Assembly: GCA_902491135.1 (NCBI GenBank)
Contig: CABUGR010000018.1
Span: 1-10,633, forward strand
Origin: an uncultured Collinsella sp.
GTDB taxonomy: Bacteria > Actinomycetota > Coriobacteriia > Coriobacteriales > Coriobacteriaceae
DNA: 10,633 nt
Reading direction: 5' to 3'
Shown here: positions 1 through 5,261 of the stretch, piece after piece
How positions within the stretch are numbered: the stretch's first letter is position 1
Layout of the letters: each line of letters starts with the position of its first letter
Made by a program: the position numbers and the translations under genes
The notes under the pieces: generated by a model
The model's input: the letters and a program-made list of their open reading frames with translations, nothing else
Database searches by the model: none
What the model was told of the DNA's origin: nothing

Positions 1-1
1 C

Positions 2-388
2 GACCGTGCGCGCGAGGGCGTGCGCCGCGTGTTGGACGATGCCTGCGCCGCAACGGGCTGCACGTACGATCTCGATTTTGCCGAGGGCTATCCGCCAGTC
101 GATAACGACCCCGAGCTGTTTGCCTGCATTGCGCCCGCCTTGTCCGAGCTGCAACTTGTGGACGAGCCGCTGCTGATCGCCGAGGATTTTGCGTTCTATC
201 AGCGCCATCTGCCGGGCGTGTTCTTCTTGCTGGGCACGGGCGTGCCGGAGGGTCAAGAAAACCCGAGCGATTCGGATGGCTGTCCCGCCTATGCTACGAG
301 CGCTCTGCATACCGATACCATGCTCTTTGACGAGGAAATCCTGCTCAAAGGCCTCGATGTCTACAAACGACTGCTTTCGCTTGGTTAA
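2..388 (+). CDS. M20-family amidohydrolase/peptidase, C-terminal part (5' end outside window)
   Basis: The frame is already open at the window edge and runs to TAA, giving about 128 residues of an enzyme normally near 390. The family (hippurate hydrolase, N-acyl-amino-acid amidohydrolase and relatives) are cytosolic metal-dependent amidases that release amino acids from N-acyl or short peptide substrates. Visible hallmarks are AEDFAFYQRHLPG followed by FFLLGTG, the region after the dimerisation domain that contains a conserved Glu-Asp-Phe, and ALHTDTMLFDEEIL near the end, which carries the last metal-ligand-type His. The tail GLDVYKRLL is the usual final helix. The substrate cannot be told from this fragment. 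A GTG at 20 is internal and should not be taken as the start. No clear terminator hairpin follows the stop codon. Confidence 0.85.
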   Translation, partial: DRAREGVRRVLDDACAATGCTYDLDFAEGYPPVDNDPELFACIAPALSELQLVDEPLLIAEDFAFYQRHLPGVFFLLGTGVPEGQENPSDSDGCPAYATSALHTDTMLFDEEILLKGLDVYKRLLSLG

Positions 389-402
389 TTGACGAAGGAT
401 GT

Positions 403-438
403 TTGCTCTAGAACATACGAACAGATGTACGGTATAAT
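403..438 (+). promoter_or_regulatory. Promoter of the higBA remnant
   Basis: A perfect TATAAT box lies at 433-438, about 50 bases before the old higB start. No good -35 hexamer is found at 17 bases. TAGAAC at 409-414 would give an 18-base spacer and TTGCTC at 403-408 is too far away, so the -35 is weak or activator-dependent. Two short palindromes lie just downstream at 457-478 and may be operator sites. That would fit the usual autorepression of higBA promoters by HigA, but this is inference. Confidence 0.55.
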
Positions 439-456
439 AGAGATGTAAGTCTATAG

Positions 457-478
457 AAACGTTTGACGTTATTAACGT
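457..478. promoter_or_regulatory. Candidate HigA operator: two adjacent palindromes
   Basis: AAACGTTT at 457-464 is a perfect 8-base palindrome. It is followed after one base by ACGTTA-T-TAACGT at 466-478, with 6-base arms. Both share the AACGTT core and lie between the TATAAT box and the ribosome site, where a bound dimer would block early transcription. HigA proteins bind palindromes at their own promoter, so this is a reasonable site. No binding evidence exists here. Confidence 0.35.
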
Positions 479-489
479 AAGGCGATACT

Positions 490-580
490 ATGATTGCATC
501 GTAATGAGCGCTATCGGGTCTGTTTTGAGTGGAGACAGGGGATGGCTTGGAATGTCGAAATCGTCGATTATCACAAGTGA
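490..580 (+). pseudogene. higB: higB toxin remnant, internally deleted and out of frame
   Basis: AAGG at 479-482 lies 7 bases before ATG 490, which begins Met-Ile, as HigB proteins commonly do, but the frame stops at codon 5. In the next frame, from about 494 to the TGA at 578-580, the translation contains NERYRVCFEW and ends VEIVDYHK. This is the typical C-terminus of the HigB/RelE-fold mRNA interferase (about 92 residues when whole). The simplest reading is a deletion of roughly 60 codons, not a multiple of three, joining the start to the last ~28 codons. The remnant overlaps the start of higA by 29 bases, as expected for a higBA pair. No functional toxin can be made. Confidence 0.75.
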
Positions 581-893
581 TGAGACTGCGCCCGATCTGC
601 TGTCGCCGGTGACTCCTGGTGAGCTTCTCAAAGAGGAATTTCTTGTTCCTATGGGCATTTCTCAATATCGCCTTGCTAAGGAGACCGGGATTCCGGCTCA
701 ACGCATTGGGCAGATTATCTTGGGAAGGCGTCGCGTGACGGCCGACACCGACCTTCGCCTTTGCCGCTACTTTGGCCTGACGGATGGTTATTGGCTGCGC
801 GCCCAGATAGCGTTTGATCTCGAGGCGGAGAAGAGGCGTATCGAACCGGAACTGGATAAGATCGTTCCCGTTCAGCAGGCCGTTGCGTTGTAG
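552..893 (+). CDS. higA: HigA-family antitoxin (XRE helix-turn-helix), orphan
   Basis: About 113 residues from ATG 552. The core PVTPGELLKEEFL, PMGISQYRLAKETGIP, RIGQIILGRRRVTADTDLRLCRYFG and YWLRAQIAFDLE follows the HigA family from end to end: an N-terminal segment, the XRE DNA-binding helices, then the YWL and DLE helices. In intact systems it neutralises HigB and represses the operon. Start choice: ATG 504 in the same frame would lie inside the old higB coding sequence, whereas 552 gives the normal HigA N-terminus and the usual small overlap with higB. The ribosome site is weak (purines at 531-541), so translation may once have been coupled to higB. The toxin partner is destroyed, so this is probably now only a DNA-binding regulator. 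The last ~20 residues (LDKIVPVQQAVAL) extend past the usual family end. Confidence 0.88.
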   Translation: MSKSSIITSDETAPDLLSPVTPGELLKEEFLVPMGISQYRLAKETGIPAQRIGQIILGRRRVTADTDLRLCRYFGLTDGYWLRAQIAFDLEAEKRRIEPELDKIVPVQQAVAL

Positions 894-922
894 CGCTCAA
901 AGATGTTGAGGTTGGAGTGACG

Positions 923-1246
923 ATGGAACAACGCCGACAATCTGCCGTTTATAGTCCCGGTGGATGCGGGTGCGGCTTGCTCTTACTTCCGGTTATTGCT
1001 GTTAGCATTGGCGTTATGTTTGCGCTTGCCGGGCTGGCCGCAGCGGCGCTCGTGCTGTTGATTGTGGCTATTGGCGTGACGATTTGGCTCTGCCGCAATC
1101 GCGAGCAACGCCGTGCCGATGGTCAGACCAATGTTGGATGGACCATCTTTTTGGTTATTGCCTATCTGCTGAGCATCAGTTACTTGGCGTTCTTTATCCT
1201 GCTGCTCATTAGCACCTTTACCGGGGAATCCGTCACGGTGGGCTAG
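923..1246 (+). CDS. Small membrane protein of unknown function
   Basis: 107 residues from ATG 923. GGAG at 914-917 sits 5 bases upstream, a better arrangement than the in-frame GTG at 917, which would use part of that site. A short polar N-terminus leads to a glycine/cysteine turn GGCGCG at about residues 16-21. A long hydrophobic stretch follows (about 22-57, wide enough for a tight two-helix hairpin), then a basic loop (RNREQRRADGQ), then a second hydrophobic stretch (about 70-100), ending GESVTVG. I do not recognise the family. It starts 29 bases after higA and may share its transcript. Length, composition and a clean ribosome site argue that it is a real gene. Confidence 0.65.
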   Translation: MEQRRQSAVYSPGGCGCGLLLLPVIAVSIGVMFALAGLAAAALVLLIVAIGVTIWLCRNREQRRADGQTNVGWTIFLVIAYLLSISYLAFFILLLISTFTGESVTVG

Positions 1247-1452
1247 GCTTCGACAAGCTTCTTGAGGGCGAAACGAAAAGGGGCCGGATGGGGCATGTTG
1301 TTCAAGACGGAGTGCGACGCGCGGGCGGCAAGAAGATCGCGATTCCCATCGGCAAGCAGGACGCGACCGTCTTCCGCAAGGTGATGAGCGCAAAAGACGC
1401 CATCTAAGAGTTCGCGCCGGCGCTAGGGACGGCCGATCAGGAGCGGGCGCTG

Positions 1453-1714
1453 CGTATTGCCCGAGTGCGGGCGAGACGGATGGTGGCGTGGATGATTCGC
1501 ACTTATCTTCCTTACTTTCGGATTATTCACCAAAAATAGCTGTGCGGGCACAACACGAACAATCGCCAAACAAGGCATAAACACGGGCGCGGGGCTTATC
1601 GGCTTCGTGCTCTTCTTCGCTATAAGAAACGACAACAGCAGAGCGGTTAGCCGAGCGCTAATTTTCGTCTGGAAAGCGAGTGGTATGATTCGACCTACAG
1701 GCTTTTCAAACTGA
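1453..1714 (+). pseudogene. Possible broken zinc-ribbon/membrane protein gene
   Basis: Pieces of one plausible small protein seem to be spread over different plus frames. At 1455-1472 the letters of a zinc-ribbon start are split over two frames: YCP in one, PECG in the next. The first of these frames runs on as ETDGGVDDSHLSSLL to TAA 1578-1580. A third frame is open from 1496 to TGA 1712-1714, with a hydrophobic segment INTGAGLIGFVLFFAI followed by RNDNSRAVSRAL. It has no usable start codon near its beginning. One or two single-base losses would explain this. The reading depends on pattern recognition and could be chance in GC-rich DNA. Confidence 0.25.
1662..1689 (+). promoter_or_regulatory. 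Extended -10 promoter for the GIY-YIG gene
   Basis: TGG-TATGAT at 1681-1689 is an extended -10 element (TGn directly before the hexamer). TTTTCG at 1662-1667 is a poor -35 at a 16-base spacing, which extended -10 promoters tolerate. The expected start of transcription is near 1696, leaving a leader of about 34 bases before ATG 1730. Confidence 0.45.
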
Positions 1715-1729
1715 AACGGCGGAATTAAC

Positions 1730-2653
1730 ATGGGAAATGTTGTTATAACGCTCAGGGATTTGATGCCGGTGGCGCACCCAGAGAAGACAAAGATCAAATT
1801 CAACATGAACGCTGGCGACGTGAACGTGCGCGCGTACGACATGCTGCTGAAGGACACCTCGACCCCCGAGAAGACCGATAGCGGCTCGCGATGGTACGAG
1901 ATGAACGCGTGGAGGAGCGCGACGGGACAAGCGAATAACAACCTCAACCATGCGGATTACCTGCTCTCGTTCGCACAGTACTACACCTACGGGCCCGAGT
2001 ACTTCATCTTCGGCGGCATGCACAAAGTGGAGAAGGCAGTACCCGAGGTGCTGGGCGGCGTGGGCTACAAGTTGACGCTTCTTCCCGACTACGAGGCCTA
2101 CATCAAGCGCCTCATCATCAAGTTGAAGAAGCCTATCGGGCGCGACATCTACAACAAGTTCTACGAGAACACGATGCACGACTTCGAGCCCGTAGTGTAC
2201 GAGTACTCGATGAGCCTGGGCAACGTTGCCCCTTTCCCTGGCTACAAGTACGTGTGCATCGACCACAAGACCTTGCGGGCCGTTATCGCCAGCGTGGGCT
2301 CCGACTGGTACTGGGCGCTGGACAACGTGAAGGGCGTCTACTGCATCACCGACACCGCGACGGGGAAACTCTACGTGGGCTCGGCCTCGGGCGATAGCAA
2401 GAAGGACGCGGGCGCGGACTTGGGTATCTGGCAGCGCTGGAGCGCCTATGCCAACCCCATGGACCCGACTGGCGGCAACAAGGAGTTCAAGGCCATCGTG
2501 GCCGAGCACGGAATTGGGTACATCATGGAAAACTTCACCTACTCCATCCTAGAGGTGTGCGACACCAAGATGACCACCGCCGAGGTGTGCGAGCGCGAGA
2601 GTCACTGGAAAGACGTGCTTTGCTCGCGCAAGTTCGGCATGAACTGGAACTAG
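1730..2653 (+). CDS. GIY-YIG nuclease with an unassigned N-terminal domain
   Basis: 307 residues. GGCGGA at 1718-1723 is 6 bases before the ATG. Residues about 200-307 form a GIY-YIG endonuclease domain: GVY at 202-204, LYVG at 214-217, a catalytic-type Arg in IWQRW (R236), a metal-ligand-type Glu in ERESHWKDVL (E290), and the ending SRKFGMNWN, typical of phage and homing GIY-YIG proteins. All key residues seem present, so it should cut DNA. Residues 1-195 are not familiar to me. They include PEYFIFGGMHKVEKAVPEV, GYKLTLLPDYEAYIKRLIIKL and FEPVVYEYSM, a beta-rich pattern that resembles base- or modification-recognition domains in shape only. Its stop codon is immediately followed by the start region of the ADP-ribosylglycohydrolase gene, so the two are one transcription unit. 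Confidence 0.82.
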   Translation: MGNVVITLRDLMPVAHPEKTKIKFNMNAGDVNVRAYDMLLKDTSTPEKTDSGSRWYEMNAWRSATGQANNNLNHADYLLSFAQYYTYGPEYFIFGGMHKVEKAVPEVLGGVGYKLTLLPDYEAYIKRLIIKLKKPIGRDIYNKFYENTMHDFEPVVYEYSMSLGNVAPFPGYKYVCIDHKTLRAVIASVGSDWYWALDNVKGVYCITDTATGKLYVGSASGDSKKDAGADLGIWQRWSAYANPMDPTGGNKEFKAIVAEHGIGYIMENFTYSILEVCDTKMTTAEVCERESHWKDVLCSRKFGMNWN

Positions 2654-2662
2654 GTGCGCGCC

Positions 2663-3766
2663 ATGGGCTTGTTACGGACGGTGAGGGACTGCGTGTACGG
2701 CATGGCCGTGGGCGATGCGCTCGGCGTGCCCTACGAGTTCAGGCCGCGCGACAGCTTTGCCTGCACGGACATGGTGGGCCGCGGCACGCACAACCAGCCT
2801 GCGGGCACATGGAGCGACGACACGTCCATGGCGCTCGCGCTGTGCGACAGCTACCGCGAGCTGGGCGATATCAATTGCGACGATATCCTCGTCAAGTTCC
2901 GCAAATGGATAAACGAAGGCGCATACACCGCCGACGGGAATGTCTTCGACTACGGCAACGCCACCAGGCAGGCGCTCGATACGGGTTGCGGGCTCACAAG
3001 CGAATACAGCAAGGGCAACGGCTCGCTCATGCGCTGCCTGCCTATGGTGTTCATGGAATGCTCCGACTGCGACATAAGGGAGGTCAGCGCGATCACCCAC
3101 GCTACCGACGACTGCTGCCAGGCCTGCGTGGACATGATCGCCTATGCCCGCGAGGTGCTTTACAGCGGGCACGCCGGCTGCGAGAGTGAGGACAGAGCTG
3201 GTGCCAGCGGCGGCTACGTGTGGGATACTTACCACGCCGCCATCTGGTGCCTAGAACATACCGACAACTACCACGACTGCGTACTGACCGCCGTGAACCT
3301 GGGCGACGATACCGACACCACGGCTTGCGTGGCCGGTGGATTGGCCGGCATCCTGTACGGATACGAGGGCATTCCGACCGAGTGGTTAGAGGCCTTGCGC
3401 GGCAAGGACGTGATTGAGTCTTATTTGTTCGGCGGGGTTTACGGTGATGACCTGTGCAGGTTCGTTAAGCGCTTCGAGGATTCGCTGGACGGTCCCACCC
3501 GCGACTTCCACGCGTTGGCCCATGACATGTTCGGCCTGGGTTGGCACATGGACTGTGGCGAGGCCTTTGCCGGGGCATATCCGCGCTCCGGTACGGCCGA
3601 AGGACTGCGAGAGGACATAGACACCATAGACGACGTTGGGCTTCTGGGCAGCGGCGTCTTCTCTCGGTGGCGCTATATAACGCACTGGAAGTACGATAGC
3701 GTGCCTGATGAGGACGATCTGGAGTGGTTCAGGCTGGCGCTCGGGAGGCTTCGCGAGCTGGCATAG
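2663..3766 (+). CDS. ADP-ribosylglycohydrolase with DUF6508-like C-terminal domain
   Basis: 367 residues from ATG 2663. AGGTG at 2652-2656 lies 6 bases before it and the N-terminus then matches the family. GTG 2654 is the alternative start. Residues 1-250 form an ARH/DraG-type hydrolase, which removes ADP-ribose from proteins, nucleic acids or small molecules using two metal ions. Motifs are GDALG (17-21), WSDDTS (50-55, metal-binding Asp pair), GNGSLMR (118-124) and LGDDTDTTA (213-221), followed by AGGLAGILYG. No catalytic residue appears lost. From about 262 to the end a second domain contains FHALAHDMFGLGW, GLLGSGVFSRWRYITHW and DLEWFRLALGRL, which I recognise as the DUF6508 pattern. Start and stop abut the upstream nuclease, suggesting translational coupling and a shared task. 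No ADP-ribosyltransferase is visible in the window. Confidence 0.85.
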   Translation: MGLLRTVRDCVYGMAVGDALGVPYEFRPRDSFACTDMVGRGTHNQPAGTWSDDTSMALALCDSYRELGDINCDDILVKFRKWINEGAYTADGNVFDYGNATRQALDTGCGLTSEYSKGNGSLMRCLPMVFMECSDCDIREVSAITHATDDCCQACVDMIAYAREVLYSGHAGCESEDRAGASGGYVWDTYHAAIWCLEHTDNYHDCVLTAVNLGDDTDTTACVAGGLAGILYGYEGIPTEWLEALRGKDVIESYLFGGVYGDDLCRFVKRFEDSLDGPTRDFHALAHDMFGLGWHMDCGEAFAGAYPRSGTAEGLREDIDTIDDVGLLGSGVFSRWRYITHWKYDSVPDEDDLEWFRLALGRLRELA

Positions 3767-4179
3767 GGGTGCCGTGATTTGAATCGCTTGCCTGAGGTGG
3801 CTGATGCCGACTTAAAGCACGGGGAGATATACCGCAGCGCTATTGCTTTATTGCCTGAGTGATCTTAGGACCATACCTTTTATTCGATAGCGGGGCGGCG
3901 GAATCGTCGAACACAATGCGCGCGTTATCTTCGCGGGCGGCCCCCTCATGGGCATCTTGCAGGTGAGAGGGGTGCGGCTAATGTCGGCCAGAGGCGCGGC
4001 AAGGGCGCTTTGGCATCAAGCTGCAGCCTCAATCACCGCTCCATCTGAACAGGCATCTTCTCAATCCAGTACCAATCTGGCTTACAAACCCCCATTAGCT
4101 CCCAGCTAATGAATTTGAGCTCGCTGCCTTCTACGATGTGCTGTGTGCCGGCGCGGTAGCCGGATCGTAGGAAGGATGC
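3767..4179. other. Gene-poor stretch after the ADP-ribosylglycohydrolase gene
   Basis: About 410 bases without a supported gene. The hydrolase frame stays open after its TAG up to TGA near 3862, with a protein-like stretch (LKHGEIYRSAIALLPE) that I cannot assign. Near 3900-3970 a plus frame reads IVEHNARVIFAGGPLMGIL, vaguely like a piece of an RnfC-type protein, too short to call. From about 4168 down to 4033 the minus strand reads SELKFISWELMGV and CKPDWYWIEKMPVQMER before a stop, which may be the tail of an eroded gene. A perfect short hairpin sits at 4093-4111. No terminator with a T-run is visible behind 3766. Confidence 0.35.
4093..4111. repeat. Perfect inverted repeat, 8-base arms
   Basis: CATTAGCT, a 3-base CCC spacer, then AGCTAATG. 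No T-run follows on either strand, so it is not a standard intrinsic terminator. It lies about 70 bases before the lipoprotein start and could be an operator for that gene, or a chance feature of the eroded minus-strand frame. Confidence 0.5.
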
Positions 4180-4182
4180 ATG

Positions 4183-4701
4183 ATGAATAAGCTCGAAAAC
4201 GAAGTGCTGCTGAGCCGTCGCGCTGCACTTGGCGCATTCGCCACCGTCGCTTTGGGGACTGCCGGTCTTCTTGCCGGTTGCGGTAGCGACAAGGCGACCG
4301 TCACTGAGGACGCCGACGATGGTGACAAGAAGGAAGAGACGAAGAAGGAAGAGCAGCCTACGACTGACCTGGCTGTTGGTCTTTCTGTCGTCGTCGATTC
4401 CGTCCAGCCCGGTCTCACAAATTTTGACGGTTCGACCATGACGGGCATTCACGTCACGTACGTCAACAATGGCGATGAGGGCGCGGACTACAATATCTAC
4501 GACTGGAAGGGCGAGGACGCCAACGGTGCTCAGCAGAACCAGGGTTATTACAGCGAGGGCTCCGATGAGCTGCAGTCTGGCACCCTTGCCGCCGGTGGCT
4601 CCGTGGCGGGCAATATCTACTTTGATGGTGACATCAAGAAGGCTCTCTATTTTGCCAACATGTTTGATAAGTCCGCGACTGCGAGCTGGGTGCTGGCCTA
4701 A
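4183..4701 (+). CDS. Secreted lipoprotein, DUF4352-like
   Basis: 172 residues from ATG 4183. GGAAGG at 4170-4175 is 7 bases before it, and ATG 4180 directly upstream is the alternative. The N-terminus has a twin-arginine-like signal (LLSRRAALGAFA), a hydrophobic core and a lipobox LLAGC with the lipidated Cys at residue 33. It should therefore be exported and anchored to the outer face of the membrane. An acidic/lysine linker (about 34-60: DADDGDKKEETKKEEQ) precedes a beta-rich domain with LAVGLSVVVDSVQPG, HVTYVNNGDEGADYNIYDW and LAAGGSVAGNIYFD. This is the layout of DUF4352 (telokin-like) lipoproteins, whose role is not well defined. It is 39 bases upstream of the XRE-type gene, so a shared transcript is likely. 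Confidence 0.8.
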   Translation: MNKLENEVLLSRRAALGAFATVALGTAGLLAGCGSDKATVTEDADDGDKKEETKKEEQPTTDLAVGLSVVVDSVQPGLTNFDGSTMTGIHVTYVNNGDEGADYNIYDWKGEDANGAQQNQGYYSEGSDELQSGTLAAGGSVAGNIYFDGDIKKALYFANMFDKSATASWVLA

Positions 4702-4740
4702 CATGTCGCTACCGTTGCGCCGTATGGGGGGTGAGGTCAT

Positions 4741-5163
4741 ATGCCCGATAAAAAGCTGACTGACGAGTTACTCAATGAGCTTCTCGACGCGCCAAACATC
4801 GATGGCTATATCAAGGAACACGACTTTGCCGCCCCGTCGCTTTCGGACTACCTTAAGCAGCTGTTGCAAGAGAAGGGGCTCGAGCGTTCGCGCGTGGTGC
4901 GTATGGCCGACCTCAACGAGACCTTTGGCTATCAGATCTTTACCGGTTCGCGCAATCCGAGCCGCAATAAGGTGCTGCAGATTGCCTTTGCAATGGCGCT
5001 GTCGATGAAGGAGACCAACCGCGCCCTGACGGCTGCCGGAGTGAGCGTCCTCAACTGCAAGGACCGTCGCGATGCAATCATTATCTTTTGCATCGACCGT
5101 GGCTGTAGCCTCCAAAAGGTCAATGAAGAGCTGTATCGCTTTGGCGAGGAAACGGTGAGTTAG
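4741..5163 (+). CDS. Small XRE-type helix-turn-helix protein beside the kinase
   Basis: 140 residues. GGTGAGG at 4730-4736 gives a strong ribosome site just before ATG 4741. After an acidic N-terminus (LTDELLNELLDAPNIDGYIKEHD), residues about 34-95 look like an XRE-type fold: LSDYLKQLLQEKGL, then VVRMADLNETFGYQIFTGSRNPSR, then VLQIAFAMALSMKETNRALTAAG. The C-terminal part (RRDAIIIFCIDRGCSLQKVNEELYRFGEE) is characteristic of a family often found next to Ser/Thr protein kinase genes in gut bacteria, as it is here. It may be a DNA-binding partner or substrate of that kinase, which is inference from position. Two hairpins follow the stop. Confidence 0.75.
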   Translation: MPDKKLTDELLNELLDAPNIDGYIKEHDFAAPSLSDYLKQLLQEKGLERSRVVRMADLNETFGYQIFTGSRNPSRNKVLQIAFAMALSMKETNRALTAAGVSVLNCKDRRDAIIIFCIDRGCSLQKVNEELYRFGEETVS

Positions 5164-5178
5164 TGGCCGATGGCTGAG

Positions 5179-5194
5179 CCGGTGGTGTCACCGG
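5179..5194. repeat. Hairpin CCGGTG-GTGT-CACCGG
   Basis: A perfect 6-base inverted repeat with a 4-base loop, 16 bases after the upstream stop codon. It precedes a larger hairpin at 5212-5245. No T-run follows, so if it ends transcription it does so without the usual signal. Confidence 0.5.
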
Positions 5195-5211
5195 AACACC
5201 ATGCAAACGAA

Positions 5212-5245
5212 CGGGGTGCGGACACCATGGGGTGTCCGCACCCTG
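5212..5245. repeat. Long perfect GC-rich inverted repeat between regulator and kinase
   Basis: Arms GGGTGCGGACACC (5214-5226) and GGTGTCCGCACCC (5231-5243) pair perfectly over 13 bases around a 4-base ATGG loop. One G-T and one C-G pair extend the stem to 15. There is no T-run. It sits directly upstream of the kinase start region, with TATGAT at 5249-5254. It may be a terminator of the upstream unit, an operator, or a dispersed palindromic repeat. Confidence 0.75.
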
Positions 5246-5248
5246 CGT

Positions 5249-5254
5249 TATGAT
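5249..5254 (+). promoter_or_regulatory. Candidate -10 box of a leaderless kinase transcript
   Basis: TATGAT ends 7 bases before ATG 5262, the distance at which transcription would start on or next to the start codon. No ribosome site of note precedes any of the in-frame starts (GTG 5232, ATG 5250, 5253, 5262). Leaderless transcripts with this arrangement are common in actinobacteria. The -35 region would fall within the large inverted repeat and is not recognisable. Confidence 0.35.
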
Positions 5255-5261
5255 GGACGCC

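Larger units (their letters stand above)
1247..1729. other. Gene-poor stretch with eroded reading frames
   Basis: No intact gene of either strand fits this 480-base interval. In one plus frame, codons from 1249 to TAA 1405-1407 read like protein (FDKLLEGETKRG, then GGKKIAIPIGKQDATVF). After that stop the same frame stays open to TAG 1537-1539. The segment includes an in-frame ATG at 1288 (39 codons), but no convincing ribosome site. I do not recognise the family. A separate broken gene candidate follows at 1453-1714, and the promoter of the next gene is at 1662-1689. Confidence 0.4.

Noticed and set aside
504..551. Upstream ATG 504 as start of HigA
   Set aside because: It would place 16 extra residues inside the old higB coding region. 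The family N-terminus and normal overlap favour ATG 552.
1706..2509. A 267-codon open frame on the minus strand
   Set aside because: It is antisense to the GIY-YIG gene, with low-complexity Val/His/Arg composition and no recognisable motif.
3767..3862. Open continuation of the ADP-ribosylglycohydrolase frame after its TAG
   Set aside because: The DUF6508-like domain already reaches its usual end before the stop, and the extra ~30 residues match nothing I know.
3900..3975. RnfC-like peptide IVEHNARVIFAGGPLMGIL
   Set aside because: The resemblance covers fewer than 20 residues and is not continued on either side.
5161..5250. The hairpins at 5179-5245 as a standard intrinsic terminator
   Set aside because: Neither stem is followed by a T-run on either strand, so they are listed as repeats instead.
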